Source: Granulosicoccaceae sp. 1_MG-2023 | GTDB lineage: Bacteria > Pseudomonadota > Gammaproteobacteria > Granulosicoccales > Granulosicoccaceae | NCBI GenBank assembly: GCA_030546905.1 | Contig: JAUOPI010000005.1 | Span: 62,001-126,000, forward strand | Length of the DNA: 64,000 bases | Reading direction: 5' to 3' | In this document: positions 43,180 to 52,487 of the stretch, piece after piece | Layout of the letters: the number at the start of each line of letters is the position of its first letter | Numbering within the stretch: position 1 is the stretch's first letter | Translations under genes and position numbers: made by a program | Notes under the pieces: model-generated | The model's input: only the letters and a program-made list of their open reading frames with translations | Told to the model about the DNA's origin: nothing | The model's database searches: none

Positions 43180-44409
43180 ATGCCAGCCTTGTTATCAATC
43201 AATAATTATTTCTATCTGCGCGGTGGTGCAGAGAGCGTGTTTTTTGAAGAAATGGCCCTGTTCAGCCGCGAGGGCTGGGATGTGGTGCCGTTTTCCATGC
43301 ACGACGAACGCAATCAGGCATCGCCCTGGTCGCAGTATTTTATCGACTCGCTCGAGTTCGATGCCATCGATTCCACATTGGCAAAAGCCAAAGCTGTGCC
43401 GAAGATCATTTACTCCTTCGAATCGCGCCGCAAGTTGCGTGAGCTGCTGGCGCAGTTCCGTCCGGACATAGTGCATGCGCACAACATTTATCATCATCTG
43501 TCGCCGTCGATTCTGCCGGTGCTCAAAGAGGCGGGTCTGCCGGTGGTGGTTACATTGCATGATCTGAAAATCGCCTGTCCGGCTTATCGCATGCTCAACG
43601 ATCAGGGCATCTGCGAAAAGTGCAAGGGTGGCAAGAACTATCACGTCCTGACTAACCGCTGCATCAAAGGTTCGGCGCTCGGTAGTGCGGTGATTATGGC
43701 GGAAAGCTATTTGCACCAATGGTTAGGCAGCTACCGCAAGCACGTGGACCGTTTCATCGTGCCGAGCCGTTTCTACAAGGACAAGTTTGTCGAATGGGGC
43801 TGGCCGGCGGAGCAGTTCGCCTATGTGCCCAATTTTGTCGATGCTGAGGCTTTCACGCCTTACGGGGAGGCCGGTGAGTACTTTTTCTATTTCGGTCGCC
43901 TGTCTTTCGAGAAGGGTGTGGGTACTTTGATCAAAGCGGCGCTGGACAGTGGTGTGAAGCTGAAAATCGCCGGTACCGGGCCGGACGGCGAGGCGCTGAA
44001 GGCCTTGGCCGGCGGTGCAGAAAATATCGAGTTTCTCGGCTTTTTGCGCGGCGATCCCCTGCATGAAGCGATAGGTCGCGCGCGGGCGGTGGTGCTGCCG
44101 TCGGAATGGTATGAAAACGCGCCGATCTCGGTGATGGAGTCCTGCGCTATGGCGCGTCCGGTGCTGGGCGCGGATATCGGCGGTATTCCGGAACTGATCC
44201 GCGAAGGGGAAACCGGTTTTGTGTTCCCGTCGGCTGATGTGGCGGCCCTGTCGGCACTGATGACGAAAGTCGCTGCCATGAGCGACGGGACGCTGTGTGA
44301 GATGGGACAGGCCGGGCGGCGCTGGATGGAAGCGGATTTCAGCCGCGAAGCGCATCTGGCGATGCTTAAAGACGTTTACGCCGGAGTGGGTGCCAATGTC
44401 GGAAACTAA
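43180..44409 (+). CDS. glycosyltransferase family 4
   Basis: This 409-residue GT-B retaining glycosyltransferase has the N-terminal NNYFYLRGGAESVFFEEM near residue 7, HAHNIYHHLSPS, and a nucleotide-sugar domain with YFGRLSFEKGVGTLIKA and the EX7E-type PSEWYENAPISVMES. It contains a CEKCKGG...C cluster near residue 145. Acceptor and sugar unknown. The last 14 bp overlap the next GT4 gene, so the two are coupled. Confidence 0.9.
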   Translation: MPALLSINNYFYLRGGAESVFFEEMALFSREGWDVVPFSMHDERNQASPWSQYFIDSLEFDAIDSTLAKAKAVPKIIYSFESRRKLRELLAQFRPDIVHAHNIYHHLSPSILPVLKEAGLPVVVTLHDLKIACPAYRMLNDQGICEKCKGGKNYHVLTNRCIKGSALGSAVIMAESYLHQWLGSYRKHVDRFIVPSRFYKDKFVEWGWPAEQFAYVPNFVDAEAFTPYGEAGEYFFYFGRLSFEKGVGTLIKAALDSGVKLKIAGTGPDGEALKALAGGAENIEFLGFLRGDPLHEAIGRARAVVLPSEWYENAPISVMESCAMARPVLGADIGGIPELIREGETGFVFPSADVAALSALMTKVAAMSDGTLCEMGQAGRRWMEADFSREAHLAMLKDVYAGVGANVGN

Positions 44410-45544
44410 ACCAATTCAGGTGATGGTGCTCGGTTTGCGGGGTTTCCCGGATGTGCAGGGTGGCGTCGAAACCCATTGCCAGGCGCTCTATCCCTTGCTG
44501 GTTGAGCGTGGTTTTAAGGTCGATGTGCTGACCCGTGCGCCTTACGCAGACCCGCAGCTTAAAACCTGGCAGGGCGTGCGTTTTCACCGCTTGTGGTCGC
44601 CGCGCTCAAGTGGTCTGGAGGCGATGCTGCATTCGCTCCTGGGTGTGTGTTACGCCGCGCTGCGGCGCCCGGATGTCTTGCATATACACGCCATCGGGCC
44701 GGCCATAGTGACGCCGCTGGCGCGTTTGTTCGGGCTGAAAACCGTGGTCACCCATCACGGGCCGGATTATGACCGGGAGAAATGGGGCCGTTTTGCGCGT
44801 TTTATTCTCAAAGCCGGTGAATTCGGCGGTATGCGTTTTTCCAATGCGCGGATTGTGATTTCAGAGGTGATCCGCACGCTGGTACGGCAAAAGCATGGCA
44901 AGGAAAGTACGCTGATCCCCAATGGTGTGCGTATGCCCGGTGCCGCGCAGGACGGCGAGGCGCAGGTGCTGGATGAGTTGGATCTGACTGCCGGGCGTTA
45001 TGTGCTGCTGGTCAGTCGTATGGTGCCAGAAAAGCGCCATGCAGACCTGATCCGGGCTTTCGCCGGGGCAGAGCTTGAGGGTTGGAAGCTGGTTCTGGTG
45101 GGTGACGTTTCCGCTGCTGACAACTATGTCACGGAGGTATCGGCGCTGGCCGGGCAAACCGGGAATGTGGTGATCGCCGGCTTCCGTCGTGGTGCGCAAC
45201 TGGCCGGTCTGCTGCGCAACGCGGGCATCTTTGTATTGCCTTCATCGCACGAGGGCTTGCCGATCGCCTTGCTTGAAGCCATGAGTTACGGTCTGCCCGT
45301 GATCGCCAGCGATATTCCGGCGCATCTGGAATTGCAGCTGGCTGAGCCGTGTTATTTCCCGCTCGGTGATGTGGACGCCTTATCGGCGCGTTTGCAGGCG
45401 ATGGCCGCAGATGCGGTGTTGCGGGAGCAGGTGGCAGAAGCGGGTAAGGCGATGGTCCGGGAAAAATACGACTGGGCGGATGTGGCGGATAAAACCGCGG
45501 CGCTGTACCGGCAGGTCGTGGCCGGTACAGCGCCGCAGGCCTGA
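44396..45544 (+). CDS. glycosyltransferase family 4
   Basis: A 382-residue GT-B glycosyltransferase: LGLRGFPDVQGGVETHCQAL near residue 12, HHGPDYDREKWGR, LVSRMVPEKRHADLI and the EX7E motif LPSSHEGLPIALLEAMSYG. The first ~100 residues resemble DUF1972/rhamnosyltransferase-type members. The ATG at 44396 overlaps the upstream GT4 gene. It converges with the Wzy-like gene. Confidence 0.9.
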   Translation: MSETKPIQVMVLGLRGFPDVQGGVETHCQALYPLLVERGFKVDVLTRAPYADPQLKTWQGVRFHRLWSPRSSGLEAMLHSLLGVCYAALRRPDVLHIHAIGPAIVTPLARLFGLKTVVTHHGPDYDREKWGRFARFILKAGEFGGMRFSNARIVISEVIRTLVRQKHGKESTLIPNGVRMPGAAQDGEAQVLDELDLTAGRYVLLVSRMVPEKRHADLIRAFAGAELEGWKLVLVGDVSAADNYVTEVSALAGQTGNVVIAGFRRGAQLAGLLRNAGIFVLPSSHEGLPIALLEAMSYGLPVIASDIPAHLELQLAEPCYFPLGDVDALSARLQAMAADAVLREQVAEAGKAMVREKYDWADVADKTAALYRQVVAGTAPQA

Positions 45545-45550
45545 TGCGGC

Positions 45551-46927
45551 TCAGCCGATCATCGGTTTGAACTTCTTCGTGCCGCGGGGATCGATCTGCG
45601 GCGCGAAGCGTTTCGGGTCATGTCGCTTGGCGTGCTCGGTTTCGGAGTAAGCCTGTTTCTTTTTGCGAAAGCGGGTGGCGGCGATATGGCCTGCGTAGAA
45701 GAAGAACAGATGTGAAAATATGGTGATGACAAAGGTCTGCATATAGACAAACGAGCCGGCCATAATCAGCACCACAGGCGTCCAGCCCAGCGCAAATGCC
45801 GCGACAAAATCATCCCCTCTTGCCAGCGCCTTGGCATCCAGAAAGGCGAAAATGAAAAATCCCATGTAGATCAGCAGGCCCGTATAGCCCATCTCCCAGA
45901 TCACGCGCGAGGCCATGTTCTTTTCCGGCACGGTCCAGTAGTAGGTTTTCCAGTATTCTCCGACCAGCTTGTCGGTGTTGGAAGGCGAGGCGTTACCTAT
46001 GCCCACGCCGAAAATGCTGTGCCCCTGATTGCTGGCTTTATCCACGGCAAACGCGATGGCATCAAAACGGCCCACCTCAAGCTCGCTGAATTTACCGACC
46101 TTGTCCGTCCCTTTGAACATATAGGAAAACATGTTTCCGGATTTCATGCGCTCGACCAGAGAGCCTTCGCGCTCGCCTTGCAGCACGTCGTAAGCGATAA
46201 AGAACAACACCATAAAGATACTGCCGACCACTGACATAAGCAGCAGCTTGCGCCCGCGGTGCGCAATATTGGGCGCGAAGAACAGCGGCGAAATGATGAC
46301 AAACGGAAACAGGATGAGGACAACCTTGGTTTCGTTGAGCGTGGTGGGAATAAACAACAGCAGCGCCAGCGGGATCGCCTGCCAGGCTTTGAGCAGCTTC
46401 TTAAAGTAGAAGCCGACCAACAGGGCAATGCCGAAAATCAGCAGAATGGACAGCACCCCGGAGGTATTGACCCCGAGTGTGCCGCCGATCGGATCCCCGG
46501 TCAGCACGCCGCGGTATTGCACGAAGCGCTGATAGAGCGTGACCGGGATCTGTGTCAGGCACAGCCCCAGTAACCAGAGCAGCTGCACGCGGATCTGCTT
46601 GTCCGAAAAGGTGTAAACCATCGGCAGCAGGAAAAAGGGCAGGGACTTGAGATAAATCCGCATACCGGAGATGGCCACCAGCGAATCCACATGGTTGAGA
46701 ATCAGGCCGGCGGTGACGGTTAACAGGAACCAGCCGAGGAAGATGGCGTACTTGGGCGCCATATCCAGTTGCCGGCGTGAGATACCGCTCAGTACCACCA
46801 CGACCATCGCCGCCGCGGCCATGGCCTCCGGAATCAGAAACATCTTCTGCGGTATGACTTGCAGGTTGTTGGCCAGATAGTCGACGCTGAACAGGCTCAG
46901 AAAGGTAACAATAATCAGAAAATTCAT
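45551..46927 (-). CDS. O-antigen ligase / polymerase-like polytopic membrane protein
   Basis: This 458-residue protein has about 11-12 helices and a large loop (about 240-330) between helices containing GHSIFGVGIGNASPS, as in Wzy/WaaL-type proteins. A basic cytoplasmic tail follows. It is a likely polysaccharide polymerase or ligase for the adjacent glycosyltransferase genes. The assignment is by topology and loop position, not a strong motif. It starts just before the tRNA-tuf promoter region, transcribed leftward. Confidence 0.75.
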   Translation of the reverse strand: MNFLIIVTFLSLFSVDYLANNLQVIPQKMFLIPEAMAAAAMVVVVLSGISRRQLDMAPKYAIFLGWFLLTVTAGLILNHVDSLVAISGMRIYLKSLPFFLLPMVYTFSDKQIRVQLLWLLGLCLTQIPVTLYQRFVQYRGVLTGDPIGGTLGVNTSGVLSILLIFGIALLVGFYFKKLLKAWQAIPLALLLFIPTTLNETKVVLILFPFVIISPLFFAPNIAHRGRKLLLMSVVGSIFMVLFFIAYDVLQGEREGSLVERMKSGNMFSYMFKGTDKVGKFSELEVGRFDAIAFAVDKASNQGHSIFGVGIGNASPSNTDKLVGEYWKTYYWTVPEKNMASRVIWEMGYTGLLIYMGFFIFAFLDAKALARGDDFVAAFALGWTPVVLIMAGSFVYMQTFVITIFSHLFFFYAGHIAATRFRKKKQAYSETEHAKRHDPKRFAPQIDPRGTKKFKPMIG

Positions 46928-47001
46928 GCCGGAAAGGGGTCTCGGTCAGGCTGCGGAACCAGAAAAACGATTATAGATTGTATTGAGATGCAAATCGGGG
47001 T

Positions 47002-47030
47002 TTGTTGCCGCCGCAAAGCGCTGCTATTAT
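47002..47030 (+). promoter_or_regulatory. upstream candidate promoter of tRNA-tuf operon
   Basis: TTGTTG and TATTAT are separated by exactly 17 bp. ACGCCTCCC follows, resembling the discriminator of stable-RNA (rrn P1-like) promoters. It would start a transcript about 170 nt before tRNA-Tyr. Confidence 0.5.
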
Positions 47031-47164
47031 ACGCCTCCCTGAAACGCACGGCGTGAATGGTGCAGCAACGCCGTTTGCCATTTGTGCGTACAGGGTATGA
47101 CAGTCGGGTAAGTTCCGGATCGCGGTCAAAAACGCTGATTGGAAAATTCGATTGCTAAAAAAGG

Positions 47165-47193
47165 TTGACAAGCGCGGAACACATCTTGATAAT
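47165..47193 (+). promoter_or_regulatory. proximal promoter of tRNA-tuf operon
   Basis: A perfect -35 TTGACA, 17-bp spacer and -10 GATAAT are followed by a GC-rich discriminator, GCGCGGC. Start site predicted near 47200, just before tRNA-Tyr. The discriminator is of the type expected under stringent control. Confidence 0.88.
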
Positions 47194-47208
47194 GCGCGGC
47201 TTGACTTT

Positions 47209-47293
47209 GGAGGGGTTCCCGAGCGGCCAAAGGGGGCAGACTGTAAATCTGCTGGTTCTACCTTCGGAGGTTCGAATCCTCCCCCCTCCACCA
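47209..47293 (+). tRNA. tRNA-Tyr (GTA)
   Basis: An 85-nt class II tRNA. Acceptor GGAGGGG pairs with CCCCTCC, anticodon GTA sits in CTGTAAA, the variable arm is long, the T arm contains GGTTCGAATCC, and the CCA end is encoded. Confidence 0.97.
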
Positions 47294-47344
47294 TTGTTTT
47301 AGCTGGTGCTGGTTGCACAGGATCGCTGAGAGCGCCTATTCAGA

Positions 47345-47418
47345 GCGGGTGTAGTTCAATGGTAGAACTTCAGCCTTCCAAGCTGACTACGTGGGTTCGA
47401 TTCCCATCACCCGCTCCA
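47345..47418 (+). tRNA. tRNA-Gly (TCC)
   Basis: A 74-nt tRNA with acceptor GCGGGTG/CACCCGC, anticodon TCC (CTTCCAA), T arm GGGTTCGATTCCC, and encoded CCA. Confidence 0.97.
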
Positions 47419-47482
47419 TCTTTAAGCGCGACTTTCATGGCAGGGCAGCAGAAAGTCGGGTGCGGGAAAGAGTGAAGCAAAC

Positions 47483-47558
<76 letters not shown>

Positions 47559-47626
47559 GCTACAATTTTAAAACCATCTAATTTGCGGGCAACGCTTGCT
47601 TGGATTCAATCTTAAGGTGACTCCTG

Positions 47627-48817
47627 ATGTCTAAGGAAAAATTTGAAAGAACAAAGCCGCACGTAAACGTAGGCACGATCGGTCACGTTGACCACGGCAA
47701 GACCACGCTGACAGCGGCACTGACTAAAGTAATGGCTGAAGCGATGGGCGGATCGGCAAAAGCATTCGACGAGATCGATAATGCGCCGGAAGAAAAAGCC
47801 CGTGGTATCACGATTGCGACATCACACGTTGAGTATGAGTCTGAGACACGTCACTACGCACACGTAGACTGCCCCGGACACGCTGACTATGTGAAAAACA
47901 TGATCACCGGTGCGGCGCAAATGGACGGCGCAATCCTGGTTTGTTCTGCTGCTGACGGCCCTATGCCGCAAACCCGCGAGCACATCCTGCTGTCACGTCA
48001 GGTTGGTGTTCCGTACATCGTTGTGTTCCTGAACAAAGCGGACATGGTCGATGATGAAGAGCTGCTTGAGCTGGTTGAAATGGAAGTGCGCGAGCTGCTC
48101 GACGCTTACGATTTCCCGGGTGACGACACGCCGATCATCAAGGGTTCTGCGCTGAAAGCGCTGGAAGGCGACACGTCTGAAATCGGTGCGCCGGCCATCC
48201 TCGAGCTGGTTGCAGCCATGGATAGCTACATTCCGGAACCGGAACGTGCGACAGCCGGTGACTTCCTGATGCCGGTAGAGGACGTTTTCTCTATCTCCGG
48301 TCGCGGTACTGTTGTAACCGGTCGTATCGAGCGCGGTGTTGTTAAAGTCGGTGAAGAAGTTGAGATCGTTGGTATCCGCGATACTCAGGCGACTACTGTT
48401 ACCGGCGTTGAGATGTTCCGTAAGCTGCTTGACCAGGGTGAAGCCGGCGATAACGTTGGTATCCTGCTGCGCGGCACCAAGCGTGACGAAGTTGAGCGTG
48501 GTCAGGTTCTGTGTAAGCCGAAATCCATCACGCCGCACACTAAGTTCGAAGCCGAAGTATACGTGCTGAGCAAAGACGAAGGTGGTCGTCACACGCCGTT
48601 CTTCAACGGTTACCGTCCGCAGTTCTACTTCCGTACAACTGACGTGACCGGTGCGGTTGATCTGCCGGAAGGTACCGAAATGGTTATGCCCGGCGACAAC
48701 GTAAACGTCACAGTTACGCTGATCGCGCCGATCGCGATGGAAGACGGTCTGCGTTTCGCAATCCGTGAAGGTGGCCGTACTGTCGGCGCCGGCGTTGTAG
48801 CGAAAATCATTGAGTAA
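47627..48817 (+). CDS. tuf: elongation factor Tu
   Basis: This 396-residue GTPase delivers aminoacyl-tRNA to the ribosome. G1 GHVDHGKT starts at residue 19, with switch motif KARGITI, G3 DCPGHADY, G4 NKADMVDD (the E. coli protein has Cys in place of this Ala), and domain 3 ending [10 protein letters not shown]. It is in the usual tufB position, after the tRNA genes and before tRNA-Trp. A terminator-type hairpin follows, so expression can be uncoupled from secE. Confidence 0.99.
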   Translation: MSKEKFERTKPHVNVGTIGHVDHGKTTLTAALTKVMAEAMGGSAKAFDEIDNAPEEKARGITIATSHVEYESETRHYAHVDCPGHADYVKNMITGAAQMDGAILVCSAADGPMPQTREHILLSRQVGVPYIVVFLNKADMVDDEELLELVEMEVRELLDAYDFPGDDTPIIKGSALKALEGDTSEIGAPAILELVAAMDSYIPEPERATAGDFLMPVEDVFSISGRGTVVTGRIERGVVKVGEEVEIVGIRDTQATTVTGVEMFRKLLDQGEAGDNVGILLRGTKRDEVERGQVLCKPKSITPHTKFEAEVYVLSKDEGGRHTPFFNGYRPQFYFRTTDVTGAVDLPEGTEMVMPGDNVNVTVTLIAPIAMEDGLRFAIREGGRTVGAGVVAKIIE

Positions 48818-48841
48818 GGTTTACTCTCTCTGAGTAAATAG

Positions 48842-48873
48842 CGCGGAAGGTTCGCCAAGCCTTCCGCGTTTTT
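48842..48873 (+). terminator. terminator between tuf and tRNA-Trp
   Basis: The 9-bp stem CGCGGAAGG/CCTTCCGCG has a 9-nt loop and five T. It lies 6 bp before the tRNA-Trp start, so a separate promoter or readthrough must feed tRNA-Trp. Confidence 0.8.
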
Positions 48874-48879
48874 ATGTCT

Positions 48880-48955
<76 letters not shown>

Positions 48956-49003
48956 CATTCCGCGCAGAGCGTCAGGCTCTGCGCATTCGATCAGGTAGAC
49001 GTC

Positions 49004-49384
49004 ATGGTCTCTAAGACCGAAGTGCAGGAAAATTCTTCGACTGACAAAATCAAGCTCGCTGTTGCGGCTGTGGTCCTGTTCGTCGGTATCGCGTTGTTCT
49101 ACGTCTTCTCAGATGTGTCACTGCTATTCCGGGTGATCGGTCTGCTGGTGATGGCCGGTATCTCCGTGTTTGTGATTTCCCAGACCGGAACCGGGCGGCG
49201 GACGTTTTCCTTTTTCAAGGATGCGCGCACCGAGGTTCGTAAGGTTGTCTGGCCCGGCAGGGCGGAGACGACGCAGACCACGCTTATCGTGATGGTTATT
49301 GTCTTTATTATGGGTCTCTTCTTGTGGTTGCTTGACTGGGTGTTGTCAGGCGCGTTTCAGCTGGTTACCGGGATCGGGGGTTGA
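49004..49384 (+). CDS. secE: preprotein translocase subunit SecE
   Basis: This 126-residue protein has three hydrophobic segments, as in enteric SecE. The conserved cytoplasmic and last-helix region is [15 protein letters not shown] near residue 68, followed by the essential C-terminal helix. It stabilises SecY. The ATG at 49004 is chosen over an upstream start inside tRNA-Trp. nusG starts 1 bp after. Confidence 0.95.
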   Translation: MVSKTEVQENSSTDKIKLAVAAVVLFVGIALFYVFSDVSLLFRVIGLLVMAGISVFVISQTGTGRRTFSFFKDARTEVRKVVWPGRAETTQTTLIVMVIVFIMGLFLWLLDWVLSGAFQLVTGIGG

Positions 49385-49385
49385 T

Positions 49386-49943
49386 ATGGCAAAGCGTTGG
49401 TATGTCGTACAGGCGTTTTCCGGTTTCGAAAAGTCGGTAAAAAAATCTCTCGAAGAGCGTATTGAACGCTTCGGGATGCAGGAAAAGTTCGACGAAGTCG
49501 TGGTTCCGACTGAAGAGGTTGTGGAAATGCGCGCGGGCAAACAATACAAGTCCGAGCGTAAGTTTTTCCCCGGCTACGTGCTTGTCCGTATGGAGATGGA
49601 TGAAGAGACCTGGCACCTGGTGAAAGATGTGCCACGCGTGCTTGGTTTTATCGGTGATGTGACTTCCAACGCCAAGGAAGACGGCAAGCCCAAGGTTCAG
49701 CCGATTACCGACAAGGAAGCCGATGCGATTATGCAGCGCGTTCAGGATGGTGTCGAAAAGCCGCGTCCGAAAGTGTTGTTCGAAGTTGGCGAGGTCGTGC
49801 GTGTTATCGACGGGCCGTTTAATGACTTCAACGCAGTGGTCGAGGAAGTTAATTTCGAGAAAAGCCGCCTGATGGTGGCAGTACAGATCTTCGGTCGTTC
49901 AACGCCGGTCGAAATTGAATTCGAAAAGGTTGAAAAGGTCTGA
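49386..49943 (+). CDS. nusG: transcription termination/antitermination factor NusG
   Basis: This 185-residue protein has an N-terminal NGN domain ([21 protein letters not shown] at residue 4) and a C-terminal KOW domain ([18 protein letters not shown]). It couples RNA polymerase to Rho and the ribosome. secE-nusG order is standard. There is no RfaH-type specialised paralogue in the window. Confidence 0.97.
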   Translation: MAKRWYVVQAFSGFEKSVKKSLEERIERFGMQEKFDEVVVPTEEVVEMRAGKQYKSERKFFPGYVLVRMEMDEETWHLVKDVPRVLGFIGDVTSNAKEDGKPKVQPITDKEADAIMQRVQDGVEKPRPKVLFEVGEVVRVIDGPFNDFNAVVEEVNFEKSRLMVAVQIFGRSTPVEIEFEKVEKV

Positions 49944-49970
49944 CCGTCGGTCAGTGCCGAATTTGTTTAA

Positions 49971-50003
49971 TCTGATGGGGAGCCGTAAGGCGTTTGTACC
50001 CGG
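49971..50003 (+). promoter_or_regulatory. candidate L1-binding autoregulatory site before rplK
   Basis: The leader contains GATGGGGAGCCGTAAGGC and a downstream ACCC that can pair with the GGGG. This resembles the site by which ribosomal protein L1 represses its own rplKA mRNA. The resemblance is by eye only. Confidence 0.4.
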
Positions 50004-50014
50004 TGGAGTAATTC

Positions 50015-50446
50015 ATGGCTAAGAAAGTCCAGGCTTATATCAAGCTTCAGGTGCCTGCCGGTCAGGCAAATCCGAGTCCGCCCGTTGGTCCTGCTCTGGG
50101 TCAGCATGGCGTTAACATCATGGAATTCTGCAAAGCCTTCAATGCGGCTACGCAGGGAATGGAAGCGGGTCTGCCGACCCCGGTTGTGATCACTGTTTAT
50201 AACGATCGCAGCTTCACCTATGTGATGAAAACACCGCCGGCCTCCATTCTGCTGAAAAAAGCAGCTGGCCTGAAAAGCGGTAGCGGTACCCCCAACACTA
50301 AAAAAGTGGGCAAGGTAACCCGTGAGCAATTGGAAGAAATTGCCAAGGCAAAAGAGCCTGATCTCACTGCTGCTGACCTCGATGCGGCTGTACGCACCAT
50401 CGCCGGTAGTGCCCGCAGTATGGGTATAGAAACGGAGGGTGTGTAA
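50015..50446 (+). CDS. rplK: 50S ribosomal protein L11
   Basis: A 143-residue protein with normal length and the typical N-terminus [26 protein letters not shown] and the rRNA-binding C-terminal domain ending GSARSMGIE. rplA starts at the next base. Confidence 0.98.
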   Translation: MAKKVQAYIKLQVPAGQANPSPPVGPALGQHGVNIMEFCKAFNAATQGMEAGLPTPVVITVYNDRSFTYVMKTPPASILLKKAAGLKSGSGTPNTKKVGKVTREQLEEIAKAKEPDLTAADLDAAVRTIAGSARSMGIETEGV

Positions 50447-51139
50447 ATGGCTCGTCTGTCCAAGCGCGCAAAGTTGATCGCTGAAAAAGTCGAAGCAAAC
50501 AAGGTTTACTCTGCAGAAGAGGCCTTTGCTCTGATCAAAGAACTGTCCACTGTTAAGTTCAACGAAACAGTCGAAGTGGCAGTCAAACTCGGTATCGATC
50601 CGCGTAAATCTGACCAGAACGTCCGTGGTTCTACTGTGCTGCCGAACGGTACCGGTAAAACTGTACGCGTTGCTGTTTTCGCCCAGGGCGAGAATGCCGA
50701 AAAAGCCAAGGCTGCCGGCGCTGACGTTGTTGGTTTTGAAGATCTGGCTGAATCCATCAAGCAGGGCAACCTGGACTTTGATGTTGTGATCGCCTCGCCG
50801 GACGCCATGCGTGTGGTTGGTGCTCTGGGTACGATTCTCGGACCGCGCGGTCTGATGCCGAACCCGAAAGTCGGTACCGTGACGCCTGATGTTGCCGGTG
50901 CTGTGACAAACGCCAAGGCCGGTCAGGTTCGCTACCGTGCCGAGAAGGGCGGTATCGTTCACTGCCCGCTGGGTAAGGCTGACTTTACTGTTGACGCACT
51001 TGCAGAAAACCTGCGTGCGCTGCTGGCTGACCTGGTCAAAGCCAAGCCTACCGCGGCCAAAGGTGTTTACATGAATAAGGTTACCGTCTCCTCCACAATG
51101 GGGCCGGGCCTGACTATCGACCATCAGCCGCTGGTTTGA
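50447..51139 (+). CDS. rplA: 50S ribosomal protein L1
   Basis: A 230-residue protein, full length, with family segments [35 protein letters not shown] and STMGPG. It binds 23S rRNA and, in E. coli, represses its own operon. Confidence 0.98.
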   Translation: MARLSKRAKLIAEKVEANKVYSAEEAFALIKELSTVKFNETVEVAVKLGIDPRKSDQNVRGSTVLPNGTGKTVRVAVFAQGENAEKAKAAGADVVGFEDLAESIKQGNLDFDVVIASPDAMRVVGALGTILGPRGLMPNPKVGTVTPDVAGAVTNAKAGQVRYRAEKGGIVHCPLGKADFTVDALAENLRALLADLVKAKPTAAKGVYMNKVTVSSTMGPGLTIDHQPLV

Positions 51140-51363
51140 TGTGTTGATAAGGTGCGGCGGCAGACTGTCGCCGCGCCGAAGCAAGCTTTGAGTGAACAAG
51201 CCTCCGGCTTGGCACGTCAAAGACCGCAGGTGCACTTCGGTGCTTAATTTCCTGCGCAGATGGTATGGCCGGCGTTGCCGGCGTGCCAACCCAGGTGCAA
51301 CCGGTTTACCGGTTGTTTGTTCAATCGGAACCTCGACTGAGGGTCCTGTACGAGAGGTGCACT
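51140..51363 (+). promoter_or_regulatory. L10 leader region
   Basis: This 224-bp region before rplJ shows the conserved L10-L12 binding core at about 51219-51268: AGACCGCAGGTG, then CTTAATTTCCTGCGCAGATGGT, split here by a short hairpin. It matches the known autoregulatory leader of rplJL in Proteobacteria. The region also likely holds the rplJ promoter, which I could not place. Confidence 0.75.
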
Positions 51364-51882
51364 ATGGCTCTTACTTTCTCAGAAAAGAAAGAAGTCGTTG
51401 CTGAAGTTGCCGAAGTGGCAGCGAAAGCGCACTCAGCTGTAGCCGCCGAGTACCGGGGTTTGACTGTAGGTCAACTCACCGCGCTGCGTGTGAAAGCACG
51501 TGAAAACGGTGTTTACCTGCGAGTTGTGAAAAACTCCCTGGCTCGTCTGGCCATAGAGGGAACCGATTTCGAGTGTATGAAAGGCGATTTGAAAGGCCCG
51601 CTGCTGCTGGCTTTTTCTGTCGATGATCCCGGCGCGGCTGCACGTATTCTTCGTGAATTCGCCAAGGACAACGACAAGCTCGTTCCTGCTTTCGGTGCTA
51701 TCGGCGGTCAGCCGGTTGCTCAGGCAGAGCTGGCTAAACTGGCCGACATGCCGACCTACGATCAGTCTATCAGCATGCTGATGTCTGTGATGCAGGCGCC
51801 TGTTGCCAAGTTCGTCCGTACGCTCAATGAAGTTCCCGGCAAGCTTGTCCGTACCGTTGAAGCGGTTCGCCAGGCTAAATAA
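51364..51882 (+). CDS. rplJ: 50S ribosomal protein L10
   Basis: A 172-residue protein with the L10 pattern (EKKEVVAEVAEVA, AEYRGLTVGQLTALR, RVVKNSLARLA) and a C-terminal helix for L7/L12 dimers. It starts at 51364 after AGAGG; an earlier in-frame Met would place the leader in coding sequence and is rejected. Confidence 0.98.
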   Translation: MALTFSEKKEVVAEVAEVAAKAHSAVAAEYRGLTVGQLTALRVKARENGVYLRVVKNSLARLAIEGTDFECMKGDLKGPLLLAFSVDDPGAAARILREFAKDNDKLVPAFGAIGGQPVAQAELAKLADMPTYDQSISMLMSVMQAPVAKFVRTLNEVPGKLVRTVEAVRQAK

Positions 51883-51951
51883 GCATACTTGTTCACTCAA
51901 CTTCCGCGTTGATTTAAGAAAAGCGGAAGACATTATTCAGGAGTTACACAA

Positions 51952-52332
51952 ATGGCTGTTTCTAAAGAAGACATCCTTGAAACTATCTCTAACATGACTG
52001 TGATGGAGGTCGTTGACCTGATCTCTGCCATGGAAGAAAAATTCGGTGTTTCAGCTGCTGCTGCAGTTGCTGCTGCACCGGCTGCTGCCGGCGGTGACGC
52101 TGGTGCGGCTGCAGAAGAAAAAACTGAGTTCGACGTCGTTCTGGCTGGTATCGGCGATAACAAAGTATCTGTTATCAAAGCAGTACGTGGCGCAACCGGT
52201 CTTGGCCTGAAAGAAGCCAAAGAACTGGTTGAAAGCGCTCCGGCTCCGATCAAAGAAGGCGCGAGCAAAGAAGAAGCAGAAGAACTCAAGAAAGCTCTGG
52301 AAGAAGCTGGCGCCTCTGTCGAGCTCAAGTAA
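51952..52332 (+). CDS. rplL: 50S ribosomal protein L7/L12
   Basis: A 126-residue protein: N-terminal dimerisation domain, Ala/Gly-rich hinge at about residues 36-52, and the C-terminal domain with [12 protein letters not shown] for factor binding. 69 bp after rplJ. Confidence 0.98.
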   Translation: MAVSKEDILETISNMTVMEVVDLISAMEEKFGVSAAAAVAAAPAAAGGDAGAAAEEKTEFDVVLAGIGDNKVSVIKAVRGATGLGLKEAKELVESAPAPIKEGASKEEAEELKKALEEAGASVELK

Positions 52333-52378
52333 TTCTGCCAGTTGCGTGTGTCCCTGGTAGTAACTCACACGCACAAGG

Positions 52379-52408
52379 GGTCGGCGATGCATCATCGCCG
52401 GCCTTTTC
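52379..52408 (+). terminator. attenuator-type terminator between rplL and rpoB
   Basis: The 11-bp stem GGTCGGCGATG/CATCGCCGGCC (one G-T pair) has a 3-nt loop and is followed by TTTT. It lies 46 bp after rplL and 80 bp before rpoB, the place where E. coli has its partial terminator that reduces rpoBC transcription relative to ribosomal proteins. Confidence 0.85.
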
Positions 52409-52487
52409 CTGTTTCTGTTTTAAAAGAAATTTATTCCGCCTCTCTGCGCGATAGATCAGAGTTCTAGCCGAATAATGAGGAACGTCA

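Larger units (their letters stand above)
46928..47208. other. intergenic region upstream of the tRNA-tuf operon
   Basis: 281 bp that hold the two promoters listed for the tRNA cluster and presumably the leftward promoter of the polymerase-like gene. No coding frame or other structure is convincing. Confidence 0.6.

Noticed and set aside
49967-51289. 440-codon minus-strand frame across rplK-rplA
   Set aside because: It is antisense to two well-supported ribosomal protein genes, and its composition reflects their codon pattern.
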